From Branchiibius hedensis (GTDB lineage Bacteria; Actinomycetota; Actinomycetes; Actinomycetales; Dermatophilaceae): 64,000 nt of DNA. Below are positions 27,340 through 36,083 of this stretch, one piece after another. The notes under the pieces were generated by a model. That model was not told the DNA's origin, ran no database searches, and saw only the letters and a program-made list of their open reading frames with translations. The stretch spans positions 3,162,001 to 3,226,000 of the forward strand of contig NZ_UESZ01000001.1 in NCBI RefSeq assembly GCF_900108585.1, given 5' to 3'. The translations under genes were made by a program, and so were the position numbers. Positions within the stretch are counted from its first letter, which is position 1; the number at the start of each line of letters is the position of its first letter.

Positions 27340-28874
27340 ACGCCCGATACGTCGCCGCCCTCGACCAGGGCACCACCTCGACCCGGTGCATGATCTTCGA
27401 CCAGCGTGGCCGGATGGTCACCGTCGCCCAGCACGAGCAGCGGCAGTTCTTCCCGCAGCCGGGCTGGGCCGAGCACGACGCCGAGGAAATCCTCAACAAC
27501 ACCCTGCGCGTCTTGCCTGAGGCGCTGAAATCCGCCGGGCTGCTCACCACGGACATCGCCGCGCTGGGCATCGCCAACCAGCGCGAGACCACCGTGGTGT
27601 GGGACCGGTTGACCGGCAAGCCGCTGGCACCGGCCATCACCTGGCAGGACACCCGGTCCAGCCAGATCGTCGCGGATCTGCAGCGCGGCCCGCACCGCGT
27701 GCTGTTCGAGGAGGTGTGCGGCCTGAGTCCGGCCGGCTACTTCGCGGCGCCTCGGCTGCGGTGGTTGCTCGATCACGTGCCGGGACTGGCCCGCCGAGCC
27801 CGGTCCGGCGAGGTCGCCTTCGGGACCATGGACAGTTGGCTGACCTGGCACCTGACCGGTGGCCCGGACGGTGGCGTGCACGCCACCGACGTCACCAACG
27901 CCAGCCGGACGATGCTGATGAACATCCGCACGCTGGAATGGGATCAGCGGCTGCTGGATGCCATGAGCATCCCCGAGCAAATGCTGCCGGAGATCCGCTC
28001 GAATGCGCAGGTGTGGGGAACCTGCGTCGCCGGGATGCCCGGGGTCGCCCTCGGCGGTGCCCTGGGCGACCAGCAAGCAGCGCTCTTCGGGGAGACCTGC
28101 TTCAGCGCCGGTGAGGCCAAATGCACTTACGGCACAGGCGCTTTCGTGCTCACCAACACCGGCGATCGACTGACCGGGTCACGCCATGGTCTGATCTCGA
28201 CCGTCGCCTACTCCCTGGACGGTGAAGAGCCCGTCTACGCGATCGAGGGATCGATCGCGATGGCCGGTGCGCTCGTGCAGTGGTTCCGCGATGCGCTGGA
28301 GATGATCGACTCGGCGCCCCAGATCGAGACCCTCGCCCGACAGGTCGAGAGCACCGGCGGTTGCTACATCGTGCCGGCGTTCGCTGGACTGTTCGCTCCG
28401 CACTGGCGCCCGGAGGCGCGCGGGGTGATCGTCGGCCTCACGTCGTACGTCAAGAAGGCTCACCTGGCGCGGGCCGTGCTCGAGGCCACCGCCTGGCAGA
28501 CCGCGGAAGTCGTCGACGCGATGAACGCCGATACCGGACTGGCCATCACGAGCCTGAAGGTGGATGGCGGGATGACCGCCAATCACCTGCTGATGCAGAT
28601 GGTCTCTGACTTCCTCGGGATCCCCGTCGAACGCACCCTGGTCTCCGAGAGCGTCTCGCTCGGGGCGGCGTACGCCGCGGGGCTGGCCGTCGGGTACTGG
28701 CCCGACCTGGAGGGGTTACGTCGCAACTGGCACCGTGCGGGTCGTTGGGAGCCCGGGATGACCGATGCCCTTCGCCAACGCCGACGGGCCGAGTGGGATC
28801 GTGCCGTCGAGCACACCCTGGGCTGGGCCCGCGAGGACGAAGAGGACATCGAGGCCCCGTTCGGTGCCCGGTGA
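27336..28874 (+). CDS. second glycerol kinase (paralogue of glpK)
   Basis: 512 residues. It opens with [20 protein letters not shown] and keeps the FGGY motifs PAITWQDTRSSQIV, GTGAFVLTNTGDRL and LKVDGGMTANHLLMQ. It differs clearly from the glpK at 24093 in sequence, so it is an old paralogue rather than a fresh duplicate. Translation is coupled to the IclR gene through a GTGA overlap. It could be a glycerol kinase used under other conditions, or act on a related polyol such as erythritol; the sequence does not decide. Confidence 0.88.
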   Translation: MNARYVAALDQGTTSTRCMIFDQRGRMVTVAQHEQRQFFPQPGWAEHDAEEILNNTLRVLPEALKSAGLLTTDIAALGIANQRETTVVWDRLTGKPLAPAITWQDTRSSQIVADLQRGPHRVLFEEVCGLSPAGYFAAPRLRWLLDHVPGLARRARSGEVAFGTMDSWLTWHLTGGPDGGVHATDVTNASRTMLMNIRTLEWDQRLLDAMSIPEQMLPEIRSNAQVWGTCVAGMPGVALGGALGDQQAALFGETCFSAGEAKCTYGTGAFVLTNTGDRLTGSRHGLISTVAYSLDGEEPVYAIEGSIAMAGALVQWFRDALEMIDSAPQIETLARQVESTGGCYIVPAFAGLFAPHWRPEARGVIVGLTSYVKKAHLARAVLEATAWQTAEVVDAMNADTGLAITSLKVDGGMTANHLLMQMVSDFLGIPVERTLVSESVSLGAAYAAGLAVGYWPDLEGLRRNWHRAGRWEPGMTDALRQRRRAEWDRAVEHTLGWAREDEEDIEAPFGAR

Positions 28875-28919
28875 TGGCCCATCACCCATCGGGTCGGCGA
28901 CGCCCGCACCCGGGACCGC

Positions 28920-29498
28920 TCAGGCCGGACCACCGGGGTAGTCGCGATAGTGCGGTTGCTGCCCACCCTGGGGGTGCTCGACCGGCTCTTGCGGCTGGTA
29001 CTGAGTCGGCTGGTAGTGGTTCGGGTACTGCTGGGCGTAGGCGGCTGCGGCGCGCTGTTGGCCGGCCAGATAGGTCTGCCGGTTCAGAGCATCGGCCCGC
29101 TCGCGCTCATACCGGTTCAGTTGTTTGGTGAGCCAGTAGATGGCCAGGTGGATCGCCCAGGCGACGATCGCGTAGACCAACATCGCGAAGAGCACCGAGG
29201 TGTCGAGGACGGCGTTGTGCTGGCCGTTGGTGCTCGAAGTGAGGTCGACGCTGGGGAAGATGCCGCGGAAGGGTTCCATGGCCCGCTCCATCGAGCGGTA
29301 GATCCAGCGCACGAAACCGGCTTCCTGGCTGGCCCCGAACAACTGCAGGACGAACCCGAGCCCCAGGACAATCTCGACGACCACCACGTAGGCGTAGGCA
29401 AGATAGGCAAGCACCCGCCCGAAGGTGAGCAGGGTGCGCTTCTCCTTCGGTGGTTCCGCGGTGAGGCTGGCTGGCGGCGGACTGTTCAGCTGGGACAC
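28920..29498 (-). CDS. YggT-like membrane protein
   Basis: 192 residues. The two membrane segments AYLAYAYVVVVEIVLGLGFV and SVLFAMLVYAIVAWAIHLAI flank MEPFRGIFPSVD and an Asp-Ser (LDTSV), matching the YggT pattern. A Gln/Tyr/Pro-rich tail (about 150-192) is probably cytoplasmic and disordered. YggT proteins are linked to cell division and cation tolerance, with no firm biochemical role. The GTG at 29498 follows GGAGCAGG and was preferred to an upstream ATG without one. Confidence 0.7.
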   Translation of the reverse strand: MSQLNSPPPASLTAEPPKEKRTLLTFGRVLAYLAYAYVVVVEIVLGLGFVLQLFGASQEAGFVRWIYRSMERAMEPFRGIFPSVDLTSSTNGQHNAVLDTSVLFAMLVYAIVAWAIHLAIYWLTKQLNRYERERADALNRQTYLAGQQRAAAAYAQQYPNHYQPTQYQPQEPVEHPQGGQQPHYRDYPGGPA

Positions 29499-29554
29499 GG
29501 GTCCTGCTCCTGGATCGACGCGGTCAGGTGGTCCTGCCACCCTAACCAGGTGCT

Positions 29555-30436
29555 TCAGTGCCCAGGTCGCAACCGAACGGTGCGGCTGTGGTGGTCCTCT
29601 TCCAACTCGGCGATGGAACTACGGGTCTTGATGAACTCCGAGAACGAGGTCACGCCGAAGTCCTTCTCGTTGAAGGACGGATCCATCCGTTTCATCTGAC
29701 TCTTCACCTCACCGGCGTTGAACCATTCGGCGTCCGGGTCCTTCTCCCGCAAGATCCGCAACGCGCGCAACAGCAGGCGGGTGGCTTGCCGCGAACTCAG
29801 CTGCCCGGTGTCCTTGTCCTCTTCGTCCTTGGTCGGTGTGCTCTTGACCGAGGACCGCTTCTTCGCCGGGGGCTCCTCCACCTCGTCTGCGTCGCGGTCG
29901 GAGAGCCCGGGCAGATTGTCGTAGGTGACCAGTTCGTCGACGGCCGCCGCCAGGGAGCGGCTGGTCGCGCCGGCCACACCGACCGCGACGACGTACCTGC
30001 CCATCCGCTTCAATCGTTGCGCCAGCGGGATGTAGTCCGAATCCCCTGCCACCAGAACGACAGTCGCCACCGACGGCATCTGGCCCATGTCCTCGAGCGC
30101 GTCCACGGCCAGACGGATGTCGGCCCCGTTCTTCGAGCCCGACGCGGGAAACAGCTGGATCAGGTCGACAGCGCGATCGACCAGCTGTTTGCGGTAGTGC
30201 ACGTTGGCTGGGACCGACCAATCGGCGTACGCACGGGTGAGCGCGAGTCGGCCGTAGGAGGACGCGAAGTCCAGGATGGCGTGCAGATCGACCTCGGCAG
30301 CGGCGAGGCGGGCGGCATCGAAGCCCTTGTCCCGGTCCCGCCAGAACGAGCCCTTGCCGTGGACCTGGTCGTAGCGGGAGATCACCACGTTGTCGAAGTC
30401 GATGTAGACGGCGACGGCGGCGCTGGGTTCGGGCAT
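29555..30436 (-). CDS. NYN-domain (PIN-like) ribonuclease with LOTUS/OST-HTH-like C-terminus
   Basis: 293 residues. The N-terminal NYN domain has AVAVYIDFDNVVISRYD, KNGADIRLAVDALEDM and VAGDSDYIPLAQRLKRMGR, giving the acidic residues of a metal-dependent RNase. A charged linker rich in Lys, Asp and Glu (about 185-220) leads to a domain reading RLLLRALRILREKDPDAEWF and TSFSEFIKTRSSIAEL. This resembles the OST-HTH/LOTUS module that binds RNA. The pairing suggests a specific RNA-processing enzyme. The targets are unknown. A broken barstar-family gene ends 13 bases upstream of its start. Confidence 0.8.
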   Translation of the reverse strand: MPEPSAAVAVYIDFDNVVISRYDQVHGKGSFWRDRDKGFDAARLAAAEVDLHAILDFASSYGRLALTRAYADWSVPANVHYRKQLVDRAVDLIQLFPASGSKNGADIRLAVDALEDMGQMPSVATVVLVAGDSDYIPLAQRLKRMGRYVVAVGVAGATSRSLAAAVDELVTYDNLPGLSDRDADEVEEPPAKKRSSVKSTPTKDEEDKDTGQLSSRQATRLLLRALRILREKDPDAEWFNAGEVKSQMKRMDPSFNEKDFGVTSFSEFIKTRSSIAELEEDHHSRTVRLRPGH

Positions 30437-30449
30437 GTCCCCGAGTCTG

Positions 30450-30833
30450 TCAGGCCAGGGTGAGCCCGACACCCGGGTGCTCGGCGAAGACGTCGAGGAT
30501 CAGCTCGAAGTAGGTCCGCCCGGTGCCGGCCTCGAGGTCGTGCAGTTGCTGCTTGATCAGCGCGTGGTTGAACGGGCCGTCCAGTTTCGCGGTCAGCCAG
30601 CGCCGCGTCGTGTCCGCGCCGAGCGCCGTACAGCTCCGGTCGTGGTCGGCCTACACGAACTGCGGATCGTCGTCACCGACCAGGGCGCCGATCCCGCCGT
30701 AGAGCAAGTCATTCAACCCATCAAGACTCGAGCCGAGTTGCCAGTCCTCGCCGGCCATCACCAGCCGGTTCATCTCGGCGTAGAAGTCATCGATGGTGTG
30801 GATCCGGGCGCCGTCGATCCGGTAGATGGCCAT
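30450..30833 (-). pseudogene. barstar-family (RNase inhibitor-like) gene with an in-frame amber codon
   Basis: Translation from the ATG at 30833 gives AIYRIDGARIHTIDDFYAEM and GSSLDGLNDLLYGGIGALVG, as in barstar-type inhibitors. After GDDDPQFV comes TAG at 30651-30653. The same frame then continues without a break: ADHDRSCTALGADTTRRWL, later LDGPFNHALIKQQLHDLEAG and RTYFELILDVF, to the TGA at 30450. The amber codon most likely replaces a Trp (TGG). Both halves look coding, so this is a recent nonsense mutation or a base error. No barnase gene is visible nearby. Confidence 0.75.
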
Positions 30834-30879
30834 GCCGATCATCCAAGCCGGTCCGCCGAGCTTCTGTACGCTCACCCGC

Positions 30880-31647
30880 GTGGCCGGGTCACAACGGATC
30901 GTCAGTCTCAACGTCTCGGCGCCCGGTGAGCGGCGGGTGCCGGGGTTGGTGCGATGGCTCTTGGATCAGGACGCAGCGGTGTTGGTACTCAGCGAAATCC
31001 GCAGCGGCCCTGGTCATCGGGCGTTGTGCGCAGGCCTGCGCGACCAGGGCTTCGCGTTGCACGATGCGCATCCCGCCCGGGGCGAGCGAGGGGTCCTGGT
31101 GGCCACCAACGTGCCGACCCTTGACAGCGATGACCCGTACGCCGACCTGTCCGGTCGCGCGATCAAGGTGCGGTTGGCCGACCCGACCGGGCCGGTCGAT
31201 GTCGTGGCCCTCTACGGTCCGTCATCGCCACCACACGGCATCCCGCCAGACCGAAAGGCGTTGCAGCGTAAGGAATCCTGGCTACACGACTGCATGGCCC
31301 AGTTGGAGCGGTCCTGGCCCGCGGCGGACGCGGCCGGCAGTCTGCTCATCGGCGATCTGAACGTGATTCCGCCGGACCATCAGCCGCTCTACCGCTCGAC
31401 GAAACTCTTCGAGTACGAGTTCTTCTACCGGTTGACCACCGAGTTGCATATGACGGATCTGACGAGCGCGGCGGCCGGCGCTGAGTATGCGCACACCTGG
31501 GTGAGCCACCAGGGGCACGGGTACCGGTTCGACCACGCGCTGTGCGACGACCGTCTGGTCGGTCGGGTCACGCAGTGCGTCTTCGACCATGAGCCACGCC
31601 TGACCGGGATCACCGACCACAGTGCGATCCGCGTCGTCCTGGACTGA
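30880..31647 (+). CDS. endonuclease/exonuclease/phosphatase (EEP) family protein
   Basis: 255 residues with the EEP/exonuclease III fold. IVSLNV gives the first metal-site Asn, and LVLSEIRSG gives the catalytic Glu. LLIGDLNVIPPDHQP holds the Asp/Asn pair, RFDHALCDD a later motif, and GITDHSAI the final Asp-His. This is the AP-endonuclease/exodeoxyribonuclease III pattern, although the spacing departs from classical XthA. The GTG at 30880 starts the conserved domain; the frame extends a little upstream, across the barstar-like start. The two genes are divergent, 46 bases apart. Confidence 0.8.
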   Translation: MAGSQRIVSLNVSAPGERRVPGLVRWLLDQDAAVLVLSEIRSGPGHRALCAGLRDQGFALHDAHPARGERGVLVATNVPTLDSDDPYADLSGRAIKVRLADPTGPVDVVALYGPSSPPHGIPPDRKALQRKESWLHDCMAQLERSWPAADAAGSLLIGDLNVIPPDHQPLYRSTKLFEYEFFYRLTTELHMTDLTSAAAGAEYAHTWVSHQGHGYRFDHALCDDRLVGRVTQCVFDHEPRLTGITDHSAIRVVLD

Positions 31648-31652
31648 TCGGC

Positions 31653-32078
31653 CTACAAGTACGAGGTGGCCACGAGCAGAGCACAGCTGACGCTGATGAC
31701 GACCGCCGTAACCCCTAGGCCACGGTCCTGCCTCCGCCACATGTCACTGCGGTCCCGTTCGCGGATCTGCCGGATACCGATCACCGCGACCGAGATCGAC
31801 AGCAGGCTCAGCGGCAGGACCACGCAGGCGGCGACGTGTCGCGCTCGAGGAAACAGCCAGTCGGTCATACCCGGTGGAGCCATCGCCGCGAGTACCCACA
31901 AGAAGCTGAGGCCCACCACCGCAAGCCCACTCGCTGCCGCCAGCACAGCGACGGCGACCGCCCAGCGAACCGTTGCCGCACCAGGTCTGCGCGGTCGCGG
32001 CGGTGGCGGTGCATAGGGCACTGCCCCAGCTGGTGTCGTCCAGTGGCTCGGTTGACTCCTCGGTGTCCAGTTCCCCAT
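31653..32078 (-). CDS. small proline-rich membrane protein
   Basis: 141 residues. A Pro-rich N-terminus (about 1-35, with PYAPPPPRPRRPG) is followed by three hydrophobic segments: AVAVAVLAAASGLAVVGLSF, the stretch after HVAACVVLPLSL, and GVTAVVISVSCALLVATSYL. I do not recognise a family. It resembles small actinobacterial membrane proteins with a proline-rich cytoplasmic head. The stop is only five bases from the end of the EEP gene. Confidence 0.6.
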   Translation of the reverse strand: MGNWTPRSQPSHWTTPAGAVPYAPPPPRPRRPGAATVRWAVAVAVLAAASGLAVVGLSFLWVLAAMAPPGMTDWLFPRARHVAACVVLPLSLLSISVAVIGIRQIRERDRSDMWRRQDRGLGVTAVVISVSCALLVATSYL

Positions 32079-32138
32079 GACCAGAACGCTATTGAGTCCT
32101 GCGGGAGCGTGCAGAGTGGGTTGTGGACAACTCAGCGG

Positions 32139-33155
32139 TCAGGGCAGGGTGCTGATCGTTCCCGCGGACTGCAGGGCGTCGTACACCGAACCACCCGGGA
32201 AGTACGCCGGGTCACCGGTGCCGTCCGCGAACCCGGTCAGCCACCCGGTGGTCAGGGTGCGCACGGCGTTGGTGTTACCCGCCTTCGGCGTCCCGCAGAC
32301 CAGGTTGAACAGGGCCGTGTTGTCGCTGCCGTAGATGTCCTGGTGCACACCGGTGCTGATCTGGGCACCGTGGAACCGGCCGGGCAGGCTGGTGATCAGC
32401 TGCTGCGTACCGCTCTGGTCGGCGTTGCACGAATTCTTCGGACTGGCCAGCGCGTAGACCGGCACGCCGGTCGGGGCCAGTGCGCTCAGACCGGTGGCCA
32501 GATTCGAGCCAGCAGGCGACGCGACCGGGTCCTCCAGGACGAGGCCGGTCAGCTGGCTGAACGTGGCCGGGTAGGCCGTGCGGAGCCGGCCGGCGACGTA
32601 GCTGACCGCCTCACCGCCGGCGGAGTGACCGACGAAAGCCAGCTTCTGTGGCATGGCCAGGTCGGCCCGACCCGCGGTGACCCGCGCGGCACGGAACGAG
32701 GCGTTCAACGCACCGCTGCTGGCGTCCTTGGTGCCGAAGAGCGTGGCGACGTTGTTGAGGTACGCCGTGTTGTTGCCCAGGTTGTTCACCGTGCAGCCGA
32801 ACAGATCCGCCGAGGGCAATGTCGTTGCAGCGACGAGGAATCCGTTGTCCGCCAGTTGCCGGGCGTAGCCGGCGTAGAGGGATTTGTTCTCGGCGAACCC
32901 GTGCTGCAGCCAGACCAGGGCCTTCGCCGCACCGGAGGGGAAGTACCAGTCGACGGGGGTCTGGTAGGTCAGGAAGGCGCACCGCGTGGCGACCGTGGTG
33001 GTCACCGCCGGGCTCGTCGCGGCGGCGTGCGCAGTGGGCGCCCAGGCCGTGGCGCCGGCTGCGGCGAGCAGACCCGCCACGGTGAGGATCGACGTACGTC
33101 GAGGGGCGGCTGACCGGCGGCGGCGACGGCCAGCGGGTGCGGACGAGAGAGTCAT
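32139..33155 (-). CDS. secreted alpha/beta hydrolase
   Basis: 338 residues. The N-terminus is very Arg-rich (RRRRRSAAPRRTS) followed by a hydrophobic core and ALA-type site PTAHA-A, so it is exported, perhaps by the Tat route. LVWLQHGFAENKS is the oxyanion-hole region. FVGHSAGGEAV gives the nucleophile Ser, and LEDPV and VHQDIYG probably give the acid and His. The fold resembles the PHB-depolymerase/feruloyl-esterase or chlorophyllase-like families. The substrate is unknown. Confidence 0.75.
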   Translation of the reverse strand: MTLSSAPAGRRRRRSAAPRRTSILTVAGLLAAAGATAWAPTAHAAATSPAVTTTVATRCAFLTYQTPVDWYFPSGAAKALVWLQHGFAENKSLYAGYARQLADNGFLVAATTLPSADLFGCTVNNLGNNTAYLNNVATLFGTKDASSGALNASFRAARVTAGRADLAMPQKLAFVGHSAGGEAVSYVAGRLRTAYPATFSQLTGLVLEDPVASPAGSNLATGLSALAPTGVPVYALASPKNSCNADQSGTQQLITSLPGRFHGAQISTGVHQDIYGSDNTALFNLVCGTPKAGNTNAVRTLTTGWLTGFADGTGDPAYFPGGSVYDALQSAGTISTLP

Positions 33156-33307
33156 AGGGGGAGTCTGCCCGAACGCGCGTCTTGGTTCTTGAGGGTGGCG
33201 ACGAATTTCCTTCTTTTTCGTAGGTTGGGTGGTCGCTGTCCGGTTGCGGGGGAACGCTCGACCGGACGGTCTTGATCATTCGTTCCTCCACCCGGAAAGG
33301 GTCCGTT

Positions 33308-33466
33308 ATGTCCCCGTGGCTCGCACTCGTCGTGATCGGCGTCATCCTGCTCATCGTCGGTTTCGCCGGCGTCGGCAAACTTCTCATCTGGATCGGCCTG
33401 GCCGTCCTGGTCGTCGGCGCGGTCCTGACCTTGCTCGGGAGGGGTCGCAGCAGTATCAACAAGTAG
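33308..33466 (+). CDS. tiny hydrophobic membrane protein (52 aa)
   Basis: The peptide begins SPWLALVVIGVILLIVGFAG, has a second hydrophobic stretch LLIWIGLAVLVVGAVLTLLG, and ends GRSSINK. It resembles the short two-helix proteins abundant in actinobacteria (DUF6131-like). The ATG at 33308 is preceded by GGAAAGGG. A strong terminator (33479-33519) follows directly, so it is a separate transcription unit, which supports it being a real gene. Confidence 0.7.
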   Translation: MSPWLALVVIGVILLIVGFAGVGKLLIWIGLAVLVVGAVLTLLGRGRSSINK

Positions 33467-33478
33467 CACGGTGCGCCG

Positions 33479-33519
33479 ACGCCCCTTCGCGATCCCCTCG
33501 GTGGATCGTGAAGGGGCGT
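33479..33519 (+). terminator. hairpin terminator after the small membrane protein gene
   Basis: Arms 33479-33495 and 33503-33519 (17 bases each, from ACGCCCCTTC and GAAGGGGCGT) pair with one G-T mismatch, with a 7-base loop. There is no T run. It separates the small gene from the SLC13 permease and could act on both strands. Confidence 0.65.
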
Positions 33520-33562
33520 CCTGCCATTCTGGGCAGACCGGTTGTGTCCCAGGTGGAGGTGT

Positions 33563-35119
33563 GTGATCGCGGCCAGCACGACGACGTTCGTGATCCTTGT
33601 CGTCGCCGTCGCCGTCTTCATCAGCAACAAACTGCCCCCGTCGGTGGTCGCGGTCGCGGTCGCTCTGGCGCTGTATCTGACCGGGGTGCTGACCCTCGGG
33701 CAGACCGTGGCCGGCTTCGGTGACCCGCTGATCGTCTACATCGCGAGCCTGTTCGTGGTCAGTGAGGCACTGGACGCCACCGGAGTGACGGCCTTCGCCG
33801 GCCAGCAACTCATGGCGCGGACCGGCACTCGGCCGCGGTCCGTCGTACTGGGACTCATGATTTTGGTGGCCGTGCTCACGGCGATCATCAGCGTGAACGG
33901 GTCCGTCGCGGCGCTGGTGCCGGTGGGGGTGATTCTGGCAACCAGGATCCGTCGCGCTCCCTCGAAACTGTTGATGCCGATGGCTTTTGCGGCCCACGCC
34001 GGATCGTTGCTGACGCTGTTGGGTAGTCCGATCAACCTGCTGGTCTCCGAGGTGTCCCAGGACGCCGGTGCCCGCCCGTTCGGCTTCTTCGAGTTTGCGC
34101 TCGCCGGGATCCCTTTGGTGGTGGGCACCTTCGCGATCAACCTCTTCCTCGGGCCGAAGGTGCTGCCGGAGCGGATCCCGCGCGACGCACCGAACGACCT
34201 GAGCCAGTACGCCGAGTTGATGGCTCGCGAGTACGACCTGGCCGATGAGGACGCCGCGGTTTCCTACCACGAGGGGCTGAACGAGATCGTCATCCCGCCC
34301 CGGTCGTCGTTCATCGGTGAGCACGTCTATGTGGGGATGCCGTTGCAGGGCGACGAACTCTTCGTCGTGGCACTGCGCCGGGGCGGTTCGGCGTTGGAGA
34401 GTGCCACGCTGCAGGCGGGCGACATTCTGGTCGTGCGCGGCGGTTGGTCCGCGTTGGACGAGCACCTCGGCGACGCGGATGTCGTCAGTGTCGCTGAGCC
34501 GCAGGAGGTTCGGCGGCAGAGCGGCCGGTTCGGGCGGCGGACCTATCTGACCCTGGCCGTCGTGGTGCCGATGTGCGTGTTGCTCGTGGTGGGTGCCGCC
34601 CCGCCGGCGATCGTGGTGCTCGCCGCGGCGGTGTTGCTGGTCGCATTGCAGGCCCTGACCCGGGAGCAGGCGCAAAGTGCGATCCAGTTGCCGACGTTGA
34701 TCACCATCGCCGGGATGATCCCGCTGTCGACGGCGATCCAGACCAGTGGTGCCGCGGACCAGATCTCTTCTCGCCTGGTGACGACGTTCGGGGACTCGCC
34801 ACGGCTGTTGCTGATCGCGGTGGTCGTGGTGGTGCTGATCCTCGGTCAGTTCATCAGCAATCTGGCAACAGCGCTGATCGTGGCACCGATCGCGATCGCG
34901 GTGTCTCAGACCACGCACACCTCGCCGCTGCCGATGTTGATGGCGATCGCGGTGGCGGCGGCCGCTGCCTTCCTGACGCCGGTGGCGACGCCGGCGAACC
35001 TGATGATCCAGGAGCCGGCCGGTTACCGCTTCGGCGACTACTGGCGGCTCGGTCTGCCCAATCTGATCCTCTTCGGCCTCGTGGCGGCGTTCCTGGTGCC
35101 CGTGATCTGGCCCTTCTGA
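33563..35119 (+). CDS. SLC13/DASS-type permease with a central TrkA-C domain
   Basis: 518 residues. About 12 membrane segments are interrupted by a soluble region (about 205-335) that contains a TrkA-C-like sequence: EIVIPPRSSFIGEHVYVGMP and LQAGDILVVRGGWSALDEHL. Conserved GSPINLLVSEVSQDAG and the later VATPANLMIQEPAGYRFGDY mark the two ion-binding hairpins of divalent-anion:Na+ symporters. It may carry dicarboxylate, sulfate or phosphate. The GTG at 33563 follows GGTGGAGG. Confidence 0.85.
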   Translation: MIAASTTTFVILVVAVAVFISNKLPPSVVAVAVALALYLTGVLTLGQTVAGFGDPLIVYIASLFVVSEALDATGVTAFAGQQLMARTGTRPRSVVLGLMILVAVLTAIISVNGSVAALVPVGVILATRIRRAPSKLLMPMAFAAHAGSLLTLLGSPINLLVSEVSQDAGARPFGFFEFALAGIPLVVGTFAINLFLGPKVLPERIPRDAPNDLSQYAELMAREYDLADEDAAVSYHEGLNEIVIPPRSSFIGEHVYVGMPLQGDELFVVALRRGGSALESATLQAGDILVVRGGWSALDEHLGDADVVSVAEPQEVRRQSGRFGRRTYLTLAVVVPMCVLLVVGAAPPAIVVLAAAVLLVALQALTREQAQSAIQLPTLITIAGMIPLSTAIQTSGAADQISSRLVTTFGDSPRLLLIAVVVVVLILGQFISNLATALIVAPIAIAVSQTTHTSPLPMLMAIAVAAAAAFLTPVATPANLMIQEPAGYRFGDYWRLGLPNLILFGLVAAFLVPVIWPF

Positions 35120-35123
35120 ACCG

Positions 35124-36074
35124 TCAGGCCCAGGCGCGCTGGGAGCGGGCCGTCCAGTACTCCCGCGGGTCCTGCGCATCCACGAGCAGCTGCTCGATCT
35201 GACTCGAGGAGAGGCTGATTGACGCAGCGGCGACGTTTTCCTCGACCTGTGTGGGGGTGACCGCGCCGGACAGGACGTGACCCAGCCACGGCTGGGCAGC
35301 CACGGCAGCGAAGGCGGCTTGGTGCAGCGGCAGGTTGAGGACATTCGCCGCCTCGTGCACGCCGGGCGTCTGCGGGTCACCGGCCACCAGTCGTCCGTTG
35401 GCAAGGGCTTCCTTGACCACGACATGGACGCCGGCCTCGGCGGCCTCCTGCAACGCCGGCCCGACTGAGGGTTCGAGCAGATTCCACGTCGACTGGACCA
35501 CCCGGAAGAGCGGTTCGCCGCCCCGGGTGACCTCGATCGCGGCGCGCACGACATCTGCCTGCGCTGGACCAGAGGTGGAGAAGCCGATCCGAATCCCGTT
35601 GTCCCGCAGTTCTGCCAGCGCATCGAGCAGCGACTGGTCGGCCAACGCTGGGCTGTCCGGAGTGAGCGAGTGGATCTGGTAGACGTCGAGGTGGCTGCCC
35701 AGTTCGTGCTGGGTGGCCGCCACCTGCTCCTGGAACGCCGCGAGCGAATGGTCTTTCTGCTCATGGGTTTCGGCGGTCATCTGCCAGTCACCGACGTAGC
35801 GGTAGCCCCACTTGGAGGCCACCGTCACGTCGTCGAGGGCCGGGTGGCCGGCCAGCCAACTGGCCAGGAAACTCTCGGACACGCCGTACGACCGGGCGCA
35901 GTCGACGTACCGGACACCCGCTGCGTACGCCGCGTCCAGCACCTGTGCGGTGCGCGCCCGCATCTGCTCCATCGACCGGTGCCCGCCCAGATCATCGCCG
36001 CGCCCGGAGGTGATGTACGCCGGTCGGCCGAGTGCCGCCAAACCCAACCCGACCTTCTGCGCGCCTGTGCTCAT
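35124..36074 (-). CDS. aldo/keto reductase
   Basis: 316 residues with the aldo/keto reductase tetrad Asp58 (YVDCARSYG), Tyr63, Lys88 (ASKWG) and His135 (YQIHS). NADPH contacts are found in the C-terminal SGAVTPTQVEENVA. It probably reduces a small aldehyde or ketone. Its stop is four bases from the end of the SLC13 permease (convergent), and its start is nine bases from the stop of the uracil-DNA glycosylase. Confidence 0.88.
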   Translation of the reverse strand: MSTGAQKVGLGLAALGRPAYITSGRGDDLGGHRSMEQMRARTAQVLDAAYAAGVRYVDCARSYGVSESFLASWLAGHPALDDVTVASKWGYRYVGDWQMTAETHEQKDHSLAAFQEQVAATQHELGSHLDVYQIHSLTPDSPALADQSLLDALAELRDNGIRIGFSTSGPAQADVVRAAIEVTRGGEPLFRVVQSTWNLLEPSVGPALQEAAEAGVHVVVKEALANGRLVAGDPQTPGVHEAANVLNLPLHQAAFAAVAAQPWLGHVLSGAVTPTQVEENVAAASISLSSSQIEQLLVDAQDPREYWTARSQRAWA

Positions 36075-36083
36075 CTGCCTCTC

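Noticed and set aside
33152-35764. An 870-codon open frame on the minus strand
   Set aside because: It lies antisense to the SLC13 permease and in another frame of the aldo/keto reductase gene. Its sequence is low-complexity (Arg, Asp, Gln, His), typical of a shadow frame in GC-rich DNA.
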